A DNA stretch of 64,000 nucleotides from positions 558,001 to 622,000 of the forward strand of contig OZ244910.1 of NCBI GenBank assembly GCA_965221735.1. The letters are read 5' to 3'. The notes under the pieces were generated by a model. It was not told the DNA's origin and did no database searches. It saw nothing but the letters and a program-made list of their open reading frames with translations. This DNA is from UBA2991 sp965221735. GTDB taxonomy: Bacteria > Chloroflexota > Dehalococcoidia > Tepidiformales > Tepidiformaceae. The translations under genes and the position numbers were made by a program. This document shows positions 34,683 to 43,784 of the stretch, one piece after another (position 1 is the first letter of the stretch; each line of letters begins with the position of its first letter).

Positions 34683-35015
34683 ATGAAACGCGCCCCGTAC
34701 TGCGTCTTCTGCAACATCGTCGCCGGAACCGAGCCCGCGAACATCATCTACGAGGACGACGAGGTCATCGTCATCCAGAACGTGCTCCGCTGGGTGCCCG
34801 TCATGCTGCTCGCGATGACGAAGGAGCACCGCACCCAGGCCGAGCTCTGGGAGGACGGCATCGAGGCCGTGGGCCGCATCGCTCACAAGATCGGCGCCGA
34901 GGCATGCCCCGACGGCTTCCGCCTGCTCTCCAACTTCGGCTTCGAGGCGATGCAGAGCCAGGAGCACGGGCATCTTCACATCGTCGGCGGCACGCACCTC
35001 GGGCCCTACGTCTGA
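34683..35015 (+). CDS. HIT-family hydrolase
   Basis: A 110-residue histidine-triad protein with CVFCNIVAGTEPANIIYEDDEVIVI at the start and the catalytic HGHLHIVGG near the C-terminus. HIT enzymes hydrolyse nucleoside phosphoramidates or dinucleoside polyphosphates. A TAGAAT hexamer 12 nt before the ATG may be the -10 box. It overlaps rph by 10 bp tail to tail. Confidence 0.92.
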   Translation: MKRAPYCVFCNIVAGTEPANIIYEDDEVIVIQNVLRWVPVMLLAMTKEHRTQAELWEDGIEAVGRIAHKIGAEACPDGFRLLSNFGFEAMQSQEHGHLHIVGGTHLGPYV

Positions 35016-35737
35016 GCTGCCCGCAGCGCCTCGCGCTGCCGCTCGAACAGCTCCATGATGCCGCCCCGCGCCAGCTCCACGAGCGCATCCAGCGACGCCC
35101 CGTCGAACGGTTTCCCTTCGGCCGTCCCCTGCACCTCGACGAACGCGTCCTCGCCCGTCATCACCACGTTGAAGTCCACCTCCGCGGACGAGTCCTCCTC
35201 GTAGCAGAGGTCGAGCACCGGCGTCCCGGCGACGATCCCCGCCGAAACGGCCGCCACCTGGGTCGTGATCGCTTCCGGGGGGACGAGGTTGGCCAGGGCC
35301 AGCTTCTCCGCCGCCAGCCGCAACGCGACGAAACCGCCCGTGACCGACGCGGTCCGTGTGCCTCCGTCTGCCTGCAGCACGTCGCAGTCCACGGTGATGG
35401 TGCGAGGCCCCAGCAGGTCGAGGTCGACGGCGGCGCGCAGGCAGCGGCCGATGAGCCGCTGGATCTCCTGTGTGCGCCCGCCGGGACGGCCCCGCTCCAC
35501 CTCCCGCTGCGTCCGCGTCGAAGTCGACCGGGGCAGCATCGAGTATTCGGCCGTCACCCACCCGCTCTGCGTGTTCCGCAGCCAGCCCGGCTGCCGCTCG
35601 GCGACGCTCGCCGCGCAGAGCACGCGCGTCTTCCCGAAGCTGATGAGGCAGCTCCCCTCGGCGAACTCCTGGTAGCCCGTCTCGATCGTGATCGGGCGCA
35701 GTTCGTGGGCCTGGCGGCCGTCGACTCGTGCTGGCAT
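35006..35737 (-). CDS. rph: Ribonuclease PH
   Basis: A 243-residue phosphorolytic 3'-exonuclease that trims tRNA 3' ends. Conserved parts include RPITIETGYQEFAEGS, GWVTAEYSMLPRST, the Arg-rich phosphate site RTQEIQRLIGRCLRAAVDL and DCDVLQADGGTRTASVTG. The ATG at 35737 gives the usual N-terminus RVDGRQAHELRPI; a longer upstream frame adds 13 unconserved residues and would overlap comEC. It starts 13 bp after the comEC stop. Confidence 0.95.
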   Translation of the reverse strand: MPARVDGRQAHELRPITIETGYQEFAEGSCLISFGKTRVLCAASVAERQPGWLRNTQSGWVTAEYSMLPRSTSTRTQREVERGRPGGRTQEIQRLIGRCLRAAVDLDLLGPRTITVDCDVLQADGGTRTASVTGGFVALRLAAEKLALANLVPPEAITTQVAAVSAGIVAGTPVLDLCYEEDSSAEVDFNVVMTGEDAFVEVQGTAEGKPFDGASLDALVELARGGIMELFERQREALRAAQT

Positions 35738-35750
35738 GGGGTCAGCTACG

Positions 35751-38126
35751 CTACCCCTCCCCTTCCGCAGGCGCAAAGCTCGGCTCCCAGCGCTCCGCCC
35801 GCACCGTGATGCTCTCCCCGTCGCTCACGATCGTGACGCGACCGTGTACGTCGGTTCGCAGCACGGCGCGTCCTTCCAGGTCCACGAGTGTCTCGTTCGT
35901 GGGATGCCCGAAGCGGTTCCCCTCGCCTGCCGAGATAACCGTGACCCACGCCCTCGTGGCGTCGAAGAACCCGTCCGCGTTGGTGCTCGCGCCATGGTGC
36001 GGAACCTTGAGCACGTGCGCGCCGACATCGCCGGAGGCGAGCAGGGCGCGCTGGGCAGTCTCATCGATGTCGCCGGTCAGCAGGATGGTGGCGTCGCCGT
36101 AGGTCACCCGCAGCACGACCGACCACGTGTTCCGCGGTCCATCGAGCGACCCGGGCGGCGGCCAGAGCGTCTCGAAACGCACCCCGTCGACCTCGAACGC
36201 GCTCCCGCGGCGCAGAGTCTCCCTCGTTCCCGCTTCCTCGACGTACTCCCCGAAGATGGCCGTGTCACGAGGCTGGCCGTTGTCGTACACCTGCCGCACG
36301 TCGAAGCGCTCCAGCAGCGCCGGCAGCCCGCCGACGTGGTCCGCGTCGGGGTGCGTGAGCACCACCGCCGCGATCCCCCGCTGCCAGTGCGGCAGCACGT
36401 CCCCGAGCTCGCGGGCCAGGACGATGCCGCTCGGGCCGCCGTCCACCACCACCCGCTCCCCGTTCGGCGTCGTCACGAGGATGGCGTCCCCCTGCCCCAC
36501 GTCCAGCACCGTGACCTGCAATGCCCCGGGCCCACTCGCAGGCCAGACGCTGACCGCCACGATCGCCGCCACCAGCGCCCCCGCGCCGCTCGTCAGGGCG
36601 GCCGCGCGCACGGTCCGCACGACATCCCTTCGCGGCTCCTGAGGTGCGAGCCTGGGCGCGAGGTAGCGATAGGCGGGCCACGCGAGCGCGCCAAGCACGG
36701 CTGTCGCGAGGAGGGCCGCCTCCGCCCCGAAGCGGGGCACCGCGACTGCCGCTCGCGGCACGCTCGCCCCCGCCTCCGCCATCCAGATGATGAACGCCAG
36801 CGGGTAGTAGGCGACGAGCCCCACGGCCCACCCCGCCGGTTCCCACACCGCTCCCGCGATCGCCGCCGCCCCGCTCAGCCAGAACGCGAGTGCGAACACG
36901 GGCACGGTCGGGATGTTCACCAGGGGCCCGATGAGCGATACCTGTCCGAACGTCACCCAGATGATCGGAAGCGCGGCGACCCAGGCGGCCAGCGAGAGCG
37001 ACGCTACATCGAGCAGCACGCCGGGAACCACGCCCGCCGCCCCCAGCCTCGCCGCCGCCCATGCCAGCGCGTACCGGATCCACGGCCCGAACACGATGAG
37101 CCCGGCGGTCGAGGCCACGCTCAGCTGGAAGCCGGCCTCCAGCGCCAGGCGTGGCTGCGCCGCCGTCATCACGATGGCCGCCGCCGCCAGGGCCGCGAGA
37201 CCGCTTCGCGGCCGCCCCAGCCAGAACCCGACGAGCACGATGAGCGCCATGATTCCCGCCCGCACGACGGTCTCCTCCGCCCCCGCGAGGAACACGTACA
37301 GCACAAGCGAAGCCGTGGCCGGCAGGGTCGCCCAGTTGCGGCCCACCAGCGGCACGAACAGCAGGAACGCGAGCGCCGTCACCAGCGCGATGTTCGAACC
37401 CGAGACGGCGACGAAGTGCGCCAGGCCGGTCTCCCGGAACGCCTCCGTGAGCTCCCGCGGCATCGTTCCGTCGCGCCCCATCACGATGCCCGATCCGAGC
37501 GCAGCCGCCGGCTCGGGCAGTGCCGCCTGCATCGAGCGTTCGAGCCGCAGCCGCATCTCGGCGGCTAACGCCCGGGGGCTGCCGCGTGGTGCCTCTCCCA
37601 CCTGCTCCACCCGCGGGAAGCTCATCGTCCCGACGATGTCGCGGCGGGCGAGGAAAGCGCGATAGTCGAACGCCTCGAGTTCGGGCGGCGCCTCCAGCGT
37701 TCCCGAGAGCCGCACCGGTGTTCCGTATCCCAGCCGCTCGGTCTGGCGCACCGTGATCAGCGCGCGACCCTCCGTCTCGCGCCAGACCCCGCCGTCCTCC
37801 ACCCGCTCCGCCCGGACGTGGTAGCGATGCGTGGTCAGTCCCGGGTCCGGCTCCGAGTCGATGCGCCCTTCGAGCGCTACCTGCGTGCCGGCCGAGCGTG
37901 CGAGGTCCGGCAGCGGTTCAGCCGCCCAGCCCTCGAAGCGCCAGGCCCCGAGGAGCGCCATCACGGCGGCTGCTCCCAGCAGTGCCGCCGCTCCCCGCCC
38001 GCGCAGCGCCCAGGCCCCCGGCGCGGCGGCGGCGAACCACGCCCCCGCCACCCACACGGGCGCATCCCACACGCCGACAGCGGCGAAGCCCAGGAGCCAC
38101 GCAGCGGCCAGAAGGGGGAGGGTCAC
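35751..38126 (-). CDS. comEC: ComEC/Rec2 DNA uptake channel protein
   Basis: A 791-residue competence protein that would move single-stranded DNA across the membrane. It has N-terminal membrane segments, an OB-like soluble part (residues of about 80-200), the Competence domain (GLAHFVAVSGSNIALVTAL, AGFQLSVASTAGLIVFG) and a complete C-terminal metallo-beta-lactamase domain (LDVGQGDAILVTTPNGERVVVDGG, LTHPDADHVGGL, LKVPHHGAS). The gene is full length, so transformation competence is possible. GTG start; the regulator gene ends 25 bp upstream. Confidence 0.94.
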   Translation of the reverse strand: MTLPLLAAAWLLGFAAVGVWDAPVWVAGAWFAAAAPGAWALRGRGAAALLGAAAVMALLGAWRFEGWAAEPLPDLARSAGTQVALEGRIDSEPDPGLTTHRYHVRAERVEDGGVWRETEGRALITVRQTERLGYGTPVRLSGTLEAPPELEAFDYRAFLARRDIVGTMSFPRVEQVGEAPRGSPRALAAEMRLRLERSMQAALPEPAAALGSGIVMGRDGTMPRELTEAFRETGLAHFVAVSGSNIALVTALAFLLFVPLVGRNWATLPATASLVLYVFLAGAEETVVRAGIMALIVLVGFWLGRPRSGLAALAAAAIVMTAAQPRLALEAGFQLSVASTAGLIVFGPWIRYALAWAAARLGAAGVVPGVLLDVASLSLAAWVAALPIIWVTFGQVSLIGPLVNIPTVPVFALAFWLSGAAAIAGAVWEPAGWAVGLVAYYPLAFIIWMAEAGASVPRAAVAVPRFGAEAALLATAVLGALAWPAYRYLAPRLAPQEPRRDVVRTVRAAALTSGAGALVAAIVAVSVWPASGPGALQVTVLDVGQGDAILVTTPNGERVVVDGGPSGIVLARELGDVLPHWQRGIAAVVLTHPDADHVGGLPALLERFDVRQVYDNGQPRDTAIFGEYVEEAGTRETLRRGSAFEVDGVRFETLWPPPGSLDGPRNTWSVVLRVTYGDATILLTGDIDETAQRALLASGDVGAHVLKVPHHGASTNADGFFDATRAWVTVISAGEGNRFGHPTNETLVDLEGRAVLRTDVHGRVTIVSDGESITVRAERWEPSFAPAEGEG

Positions 38127-38151
38127 GGGAGATCGGGTTCAGGGGGCCGGG

Positions 38152-38826
38152 TCAGGCGACGAACCGGTAGCCCTTGCCACGGATCGTCTCAAGCTGCTCG
38201 TCGCTGCCGAGCACCGCCCGCATCTTGCGGCGCAGGTTGCTCACGTGCGCGCGCACGAGCGTGTTCGCGCCGGCGTCGTCGTGGTACTGCCAGACCTCGG
38301 CCAGGAGTGTGCGGGGATGCAGGATTTCGCCCTCGTGCGCCATCAGGTAGGCCAGCAGGTTCGCTTCGATGTTCGTCAGGTGCTCGGACCCCTCGGTCCC
38401 CTTGAGGGTGTTGGTGTCCGTCTCAACCTCGAAGGGCGCCCGCGCGGTGCGAGTTGGGTCTCCGAGCATGGTGCGGAGCGTCTCGCCCAGCTTTTCCAGG
38501 GGGAAGGGCTTCTTGATCACGGGACCGGGAATGTGGAAGTGCGGCCTCCGCGACCCTTTCCGCAGCATGTACACCAGCGAAGGCGTCTCGCGGTCCTGGT
38601 ACGTGCGCGCCAGCCACTGACTGAACTGCGTAAATCGGGAGCCCGGCTCGCCCCGGGGCACGCCCTGAACGTCAACCACCAGCGCGGCCGGCGCCAAAGG
38701 GTCGAACTGGGCCATCAACACGTCGTAGTTGGGATAGGTTGCCACTTCGTACCCCCGCTCGCGGAGGTAGGTATGGAGCGCCTCTCGCATACGGGGGTCT
38801 CGGCTAACGGCAACTACTACGGGCAA
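38152..38826 (-). CDS. Orphan winged-helix response-regulator-like protein
   Basis: A 224-residue OmpR/PhoB-like regulator. The C-terminal winged helix is clear (LTNIEANLLAYLMAHEGEIL, LLAEVWQYHDDAGANTLVRAHVSNLRRKM, IRGKGYRFV). The N-terminal receiver is degenerate: the usual acidic pair is replaced by VAVSRDP, although Asp52 could be the phosphate site and a KKPFP motif (Lys105-Lys106) is kept. No histidine kinase is nearby. The start is TTG (38826), about 24 nt after the expected transcription start. Phosphorylation-independent control is possible. Confidence 0.85.
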   Translation of the reverse strand: MPVVVAVSRDPRMREALHTYLRERGYEVATYPNYDVLMAQFDPLAPAALVVDVQGVPRGEPGSRFTQFSQWLARTYQDRETPSLVYMLRKGSRRPHFHIPGPVIKKPFPLEKLGETLRTMLGDPTRTARAPFEVETDTNTLKGTEGSEHLTNIEANLLAYLMAHEGEILHPRTLLAEVWQYHDDAGANTLVRAHVSNLRRKMRAVLGSDEQLETIRGKGYRFVA

Positions 38827-38856
38827 TGAGTTCTCGCGTTCTCGGGTGGCTCGGGA

Positions 38857-38884
38857 ATACTAGGATGCTGGTGGGGGGTGTCAA
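38857..38884 (-). promoter_or_regulatory. Promoter of the orphan regulator gene
   Basis: On the minus strand a perfect TTGACA (38884-38879) and TAGTAT (38862-38857) are 16 bp apart, placing the start point about 24 nt before the TTG start codon. Confidence 0.65.
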
Positions 38885-38924
38885 GAGAATCGAGCGACAT
38901 AAATTTATGAGTTCTGGCGAGAAG

Positions 38925-38988
38925 CCTCCGGCGCCTGCCGGAGGGTCAAGCGGGGCTCTCCTCGAACCCCCGCGCGGCGCTCCGCGCG
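38925..38988 (-). other. Two GC-rich hairpins after the lipoprotein gene
   Basis: CCTCCGGC/GCCGGAGG (38925-38944, 8-bp stem, 4-nt loop) and CGCGCGG/CCGCGCG (38971-38988, 7-bp stem, 4-nt loop) lie between the lipoprotein stop and the regulator promoter. Neither is followed by a T-tract, so intrinsic termination is uncertain; they may act as 3'-end stabilisers. Confidence 0.4.
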
Positions 38989-39010
38989 CAGGGGTGTTCT
39001 GCTCCAGCGG

Positions 39011-39793
39011 CTACTTCTCGATGACCGTCAGTTCGTACGTCAGGCGTTCGATTCTTGCCCTCACGACCCGGTGTGGAGCGTCGACCTCAAGCCAGATCAG
39101 CTGCGTTATCGTGCTCGTCTCAATCCTGACCTTCCACGTCTGGAACGAGCCTGCCGGAACCTCCACTTCTTCCTGTTCCTCCACCGCGACCTCCGCCGAG
39201 AAGACCCTGCCCGTGGAGGCGTTGACGTTCGTGAAGGACCCCTCGAAGCCTTCCCGGAGCGGGATTCCCCGTACCAGCCACAGCAGCTCCTCGTCGTCGT
39301 ACCAGGCCGGCTCCGGCACGCCCTCGATCGGGTCCGGGAGCTCCCGTTCCGCCGAGAGGGTCTCGCTCGGCTCCTCCCCGCCTGCCTCGTACTGCTGCGA
39401 GTCGAAACGGACGGTCCGCTCCTCCGGCAGGTAGGTGGTGGCGAAGTGGCGAGCGTTCCCCTCCTCCAGGTCGATTACGACGCGCAGCGACGAGAACGGC
39501 CGCAGCGTGGCCGAGTCAACGAGCGCGGAACCGTTGTCCTCGTAGCGGCCCTCCGCGGCGTCGCGACAGAGCCGCCGCACCTCCGTAACCCCCGGCGAGA
39601 CCTCTGGAATCGTCTCCAGCACGCACGTCCCTTCGAGGTTGTCTCGCTGCGTGAGGTTGTAGTGGAGCCGTTCGGGTCCGGTCCAGGGCGCTTCCGTGAA
39701 CACCGGGGCGTGCGACTCGATCGGTTCACTGCCGCACGCCACGAGCGCCGCGCCCGCCAGCGCCGCCACGGCCAACCCCAGCCAGCGCCTCAC
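39011..39793 (-). CDS. Putative lipoprotein of unknown function
   Basis: A 260-residue secreted lipoprotein. The GTG start (GTGA overlap with ltaE) gives a short signal RRWLGLAVAALAGAALVACGS with the lipobox cysteine near residue 21. The mature part is beta-rich, with a cysteine pair (GTCVLETI, RRLCRDA) and the pattern GSALVDSATLRPFSSLRVVIDL ... RFDSQQYEAGG. This recalls DUF3108/LolA-like folds, but I do not recognise the family firmly. No partner in an export system is near. Confidence 0.7.
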   Translation of the reverse strand: MRRWLGLAVAALAGAALVACGSEPIESHAPVFTEAPWTGPERLHYNLTQRDNLEGTCVLETIPEVSPGVTEVRRLCRDAAEGRYEDNGSALVDSATLRPFSSLRVVIDLEEGNARHFATTYLPEERTVRFDSQQYEAGGEEPSETLSAERELPDPIEGVPEPAWYDDEELLWLVRGIPLREGFEGSFTNVNASTGRVFSAEVAVEEQEEVEVPAGSFQTWKVRIETSTITQLIWLEVDAPHRVVRARIERLTYELTVIEK

Positions 39794-40827
39794 GCCGCCG
39801 CCACCGCCTGCTCGATGCGTCGCAGCGCCTCGTCGATAGTAGCTGCGTCGACGTCCTTGTGCGTGACCATGCGGATGCGTCCCGCGCCGAACGGCACCGC
39901 TCGCACGCCCTCGCCGGCGAACGCCGCCAGCCACCCCTCCCGCGTCCCCTCAAGGACGCGCAGGATGACGATGTTCGTCGCCGGTGGTTCAACGGCGAAG
40001 GGCCCCAGACGCCCGAGCCCTTCCGCCAGCGTGCGCGCGTTCGCGTGATCCTCCGCCAGACGTTCGATGTTGTGCTCCAGCGCGTGGATTCCGGCCGCGG
40101 CCAGGATCCCCGCCTGCCGCATCCCCCCGCCCAGCATCTTCCGCTCCCGCCGCGCCCGCTCGATCAGGTCGCCGGGGCCGCAGAGCACCGAGCCGACCGG
40201 GCAGGCCAGCCCCTTCGAAAGGCAGAACGAGACCGAGTCGGCCGCCGCGGCGAGCTCGGCCGCCGGCGTTTCGCTTGCGACTTCGGCGTTGAAGATGCGG
40301 GCCCCGTCGAGGTGCACGGCCGCTCCCGCTCCGCGCGCGATGGCGGCCAGCGCCTCCGTCTTCGCCGCCGGGAGAACCTGGCCCCCGCAGCTGTTGTGGG
40401 TGTTCTCCAGGCAGAGCAGGGCCGTTCGCGGTGCGTGGAGGCTCGGCTCGCGGATCGCCGCCTCCACGTCGCCCTCGTCGAGCCCGCCGCCGGCATCGTT
40501 CGGCAAGGGGCGCAGCTGCACGCCCCCGATACGCGCCGACCCCGCGACCTCGGCGTTGAAGATGTGCGATTGGCTGCCAAGGAGCACCTCGTCCGTGGGT
40601 CGCGTGTGGCTCAGGACCGCGACAAGGTTGGCCATGGTGCCGCTCGGCACGTAGACGGCTGCTTCCTTGCCCACGCGCTCGGCCGCCATCGCCTCGAGCC
40701 GGTTCACGGTCGGGTCGTCCCCGAAGACGTCGTCGCCGACTTCCGCCTCGGCCATGGCGCGGCGCATCGCGGCGTCCGGTTGCGTCACCGTGTCGCTGCG
40801 CAGGTCGATGGGACGCGTGTCGCTCAT
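39790..40827 (-). CDS. ltaE: Low-specificity L-threonine aldolase
   Basis: A 345-residue PLP enzyme splitting L-threonine or L-allo-threonine into glycine and acetaldehyde. It starts IDLRSDTVTQPDAAMRRAMAEAEVGDDVFGDDPTVNRLE and has HLDGARIFNA and the PLP lysine Lys205 in SFCLSKGLACPVGSVL. It is coupled at both ends by 4-bp overlaps, to an unknown protein upstream and a lipoprotein downstream. Confidence 0.94.
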   Translation of the reverse strand: MSDTRPIDLRSDTVTQPDAAMRRAMAEAEVGDDVFGDDPTVNRLEAMAAERVGKEAAVYVPSGTMANLVAVLSHTRPTDEVLLGSQSHIFNAEVAGSARIGGVQLRPLPNDAGGGLDEGDVEAAIREPSLHAPRTALLCLENTHNSCGGQVLPAAKTEALAAIARGAGAAVHLDGARIFNAEVASETPAAELAAAADSVSFCLSKGLACPVGSVLCGPGDLIERARRERKMLGGGMRQAGILAAAGIHALEHNIERLAEDHANARTLAEGLGRLGPFAVEPPATNIVILRVLEGTREGWLAAFAGEGVRAVPFGAGRIRMVTHKDVDAATIDEALRRIEQAVAAA

Positions 40828-41261
40828 TCGCGCTGCCAGATGGTGCGCATGCCTTCACCCCCGCGCACCGCGGCCAGCACTTCGCGCCGCTCCTCGTCGA
40901 GCAGCTCGCGGTGAACCCGCACCGCCTCCTCCCCCGCCGCCTCGCCGCCGATCGCTTCCATCCGCCCCCGCACGACATCCCACAGTCCGGACTCCCCGAT
41001 AACGCTGACCCGGCGTGGCCACGCGAACGACATCAGCTTCTCGGGATAGGGGAACGCCGGCCGCAGCTCCTTGACCGCCCGGACGCGTTCCTCCACCGAG
41101 TTCACTCGCGGAACGCGCGAGATATAGGGAGGCTCCGCGGCGGTGCTGCGGAAGTCGACCAGTACGCGGCTGCCCACCGTCTCGAGCCGGATGATCAGCA
41201 CTTCCGAGTCCTCGATGACGCGGCGCACCTCGTCCAGGTCGATGCCAAAGTCGTCGCTCAC
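40824..41261 (-). CDS. Conserved-looking protein of unknown function
   Basis: A 145-residue soluble protein that I do not recognise. It has an N-terminal alpha/beta region (GIDLDEVRRVIEDSEVLIIRLETVGSRVLVDFR), then VNSVEERVRAVKELRPAFPYPEKLMSFAWPRRV, and a charged helical end. No signal peptide or membrane segment is seen. It starts at GTG and overlaps ltaE by 4 bp, which argues that it is real and co-translated. A TACCAT hexamer 28 nt upstream may be the -10 box. Confidence 0.7.
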   Translation of the reverse strand: MSDDFGIDLDEVRRVIEDSEVLIIRLETVGSRVLVDFRSTAAEPPYISRVPRVNSVEERVRAVKELRPAFPYPEKLMSFAWPRRVSVIGESGLWDVVRGRMEAIGGEAAGEEAVRVHRELLDEERREVLAAVRGGEGMRTIWQRE

Positions 41262-41327
41262 AAGTGGTGCTCCGTGCGGGCTCTGGTCATGGTAGCAGCC
41301 CTGTTCTGGGCCGCCAGCGAAGGGGCT

Positions 41328-43649
41328 CTACTGACACAGCAACGCGAACGTAAACCCGCGCGCCGAGAGCTCCCCGAGAACCCTGTCGAGCGCGGCGACC
41401 GTTTGCGAGCGCTCCCCTCCCCCGTCGTGCATCAGCAGGACCGCTCCGGGGCGAGCGTGCGTGAGCAGGTGCTCCGCGATCTGGTCCGCGCCCGGCCTGC
41501 GCCAGTCCTGCGGGTCGACGGTCCAGAGCGTGAGCGTCTTCCCCAGCTCGGCCGCGAGTGCGCCCGTCCGGGCGTCGTACGCGCCGTACGGTGGCCGCAA
41601 ACAGGCGATGGGATCAGCCCGCTCACCTGCCGCCTCGTGGATCGCCCGGTCCGTATCCCGCACCTCCGCGATGAACGTGTCGCGGTCCACCTTGTCGAGC
41701 GAGGCATGGTCGAAGGTGTGGTTCTCGGGGTCGTGCCCCTCCTCCACCAGGCGAGCCGCCAGTTCCGGGTAGGCCAGCACGTTCTGCCCCAGCACGAAGA
41801 AGGTCGCCGTCGCGCCGTGCCGCGCGAGCACCTCAAGCACCTGTGGCGTCCAGGTCGGGTGGGGACCATCGTCGAACGTGAGGTAGACGACCGGCTCGCC
41901 CGCCGCGCCGTGCGCGGGATGCGTCAGGGAAGGCGGGGGGCTGGACGGCGCGACATCCTCGGGCTGCCGGCTCGCCGCCACCAGTTGCTCCAGTGCTTCC
42001 CAGCTCGGCCCATCCACGACCCCGGTCGGGGCCAGCCCCGCCTCCACCTGCAGCTTCACCACGGCCTCTCGCGTCGCTTCGTCATAGACATCGTAGTAGC
42101 GCCCCGGGTACCGGAACCCCAGCGAGGGCGCCCGCGCGAGCCGCTGGTGCAGCGCCCGCACCGCCCGCCCCCGGTCGCCCGTGCCCAGCGTGTACTGCTC
42201 GAAGAAGGAGGGGTCGGGCGCGTCGAGCAGCGTCTCCGGATCCGGTGCGTCCGGGGGAAGGCCGGGCGCGCCCTCGATCGAGTCCAGGTACGCCTTCGCC
42301 CGCCGCAGGAAGGTGTCGTCCGGCGCCAGTCGCAGCGCCCGCCCGATCGACGAGCGCGCCCGGCTCAGCTCCTCCGGCGAGGCGAGCACCTGTCCCAGTG
42401 CCCGCACGGCGTGGATGGCGGGGTCGTCGTCGCGCACCTTCAGCGCCTCGTCTGCGTAGAAGAGGAGGTACGAGACCATCGTCGGCAGGTCGGTCTCGGA
42501 TGCCGTGCCACTGATGAGTGGCCCGTTAAGCGCGAACGCCTCTTCGGGCGTGAGCGCCCGCATCAACGCGAACGCCGCCCCGTACTCACCCGCCAGCACG
42601 TTCGTCAGCAGCGGCTGCCCCGGTGAGCCTGCGTAGGCGATCCGCAGGGTCGCCATCCGGTTCACCAGGGTGGAGAGCCAGCGCAAGCCCTCGTGGTCCG
42701 GGGCCCGGCGCGAGGTCTCGATCGCGAGCGAGGCTGCGTCCCGCCACAGGTTCGCCTCGGCCAACCGCACGACCCGCGCCGCCTCTGCGGCCAGGTCCCC
42801 TTCGAGGTCGTCCGGCGCCTCCAGCGGCACCTGCTCGTATTCGAGGCCGGTCCAGCGGTAGACCTGCTCGCGGCGCTCCTCCACGGCGCAGGCGTAGCAG
42901 AACACGTACGGATCCGAGGTGTTGAAGATGAGCTCCGCAACCCCGTCACCGTCGAGGTCGGCGATGCTGCCCGAGTCGGGCCCCGCGCTGATCTGCGAGA
43001 CCGCCGTGCTGAGCTGCTCCCCCTCGACCAGCAGCACATCGAACGTTCCCGCGTGCGCGCCCGTCTGACCGCGAATGGCGATCAGCACGCCCGGCCCCGC
43101 GGCCCGTCGCGGTCCCGGGTCGAGTACCTCGACGGTGTGCGTCCGCTGGGGGGCCGTCTCCAGGGTCACCTGAGACAGCACGTCCGACCACGAAGCGTCG
43201 TTGTCACGCCGGTACAGCGCGACAAAGTGGAAGAAGTTGACCCCGTTCCCATCCGCTCCCCGGTAGTAGGGCTGCGGGCCGTTCGTGACCACCGCCCAGA
43301 GCCCGCCCTCGTTGTCTCGAACCCCCAGGGGAAACGCGTGCGCCGTGAGCGCCTCCGCGCCCTCGCCGAACTCTTCGAGTACCGGCGCAAGGGCGATCTC
43401 CGCCAGTTCGGCGGCGAGCACTGCCTGGTCTTCCGCCGGCAGCTCTATGGCCGGCGCTGCGGTTGGCGAGGGGGTAGCGGTCGCCGTGGCCGTTGCGGGG
43501 GTCGGCGTGGTGGGTGTGGTGGTTTCCGTTGCCTCGGGGGCCGGCGTCGATGGAGGCGGCGCGGGATCAGGCGATCCACATCCCGACAGCACCAGCGCGC
43601 ATCCCGCCAGCAGGAGCGCCGCGCACGGACTGAAGCCTCGCGTCGGCAT
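41328..43649 (-). CDS. Multidomain lipoprotein with peptidoglycan-binding and NodB deacetylase domains
   Basis: A 773-residue lipoprotein: lipobox LSGCGS (Cys about 24), a Thr/Pro/Ala linker, a sensor-like beta region with an FG-GAP-type repeat (SIADLDGDGVAELIFNT), a helical TPR-like middle, a peptidoglycan-binding domain (GDRGRAVRALHQRLARAP ... VVKLQVEAGLAPTGVVDG) and a C-terminal NodB deacetylase (YLTFDDGPHPTWTPQVLEVL, HTFDH, LRPPYGAYD, LLMHDGG). It would deacetylate peptidoglycan or another cell-surface glycan. AAGGGG precedes ATG 43649; the upstream frame runs into tRNA-Pro. Confidence 0.9.
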   Translation of the reverse strand: MPTRGFSPCAALLLAGCALVLSGCGSPDPAPPPSTPAPEATETTTPTTPTPATATATATPSPTAAPAIELPAEDQAVLAAELAEIALAPVLEEFGEGAEALTAHAFPLGVRDNEGGLWAVVTNGPQPYYRGADGNGVNFFHFVALYRRDNDASWSDVLSQVTLETAPQRTHTVEVLDPGPRRAAGPGVLIAIRGQTGAHAGTFDVLLVEGEQLSTAVSQISAGPDSGSIADLDGDGVAELIFNTSDPYVFCYACAVEERREQVYRWTGLEYEQVPLEAPDDLEGDLAAEAARVVRLAEANLWRDAASLAIETSRRAPDHEGLRWLSTLVNRMATLRIAYAGSPGQPLLTNVLAGEYGAAFALMRALTPEEAFALNGPLISGTASETDLPTMVSYLLFYADEALKVRDDDPAIHAVRALGQVLASPEELSRARSSIGRALRLAPDDTFLRRAKAYLDSIEGAPGLPPDAPDPETLLDAPDPSFFEQYTLGTGDRGRAVRALHQRLARAPSLGFRYPGRYYDVYDEATREAVVKLQVEAGLAPTGVVDGPSWEALEQLVAASRQPEDVAPSSPPPSLTHPAHGAAGEPVVYLTFDDGPHPTWTPQVLEVLARHGATATFFVLGQNVLAYPELAARLVEEGHDPENHTFDHASLDKVDRDTFIAEVRDTDRAIHEAAGERADPIACLRPPYGAYDARTGALAAELGKTLTLWTVDPQDWRRPGADQIAEHLLTHARPGAVLLMHDGGGERSQTVAALDRVLGELSARGFTFALLCQ

Positions 43650-43674
43650 GCTCACGCCCCTTGGGTAGTGGTGT

Positions 43675-43751
43675 TGGTCGGGGTGCCCGGATTTGAACCG
43701 GGGACCTCGCGGCCCCAAACCGCGCGCTCTGCCGGGCTGAGCTACACCCCG
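43675..43751 (-). tRNA. tRNA-Pro (anticodon TGG)
   Basis: A 77-nt tRNA including an encoded CCA. Minus strand: acceptor CGGGGTG, TA, D-arm GCTCAGCCCGGCAGAGC, anticodon stem-loop CGCGG-TTTGGGG-CCGCG with TGG at 34-36, T-arm CCCGGTTCAAATCCGGG, acceptor CACCCCG, then ACCA. A TACGCT hexamer just upstream may be its -10 box. Confidence 0.95.
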
Positions 43752-43784
43752 TGCAGTCAGCGTACCCCACGCCTCGCGCAGGCC

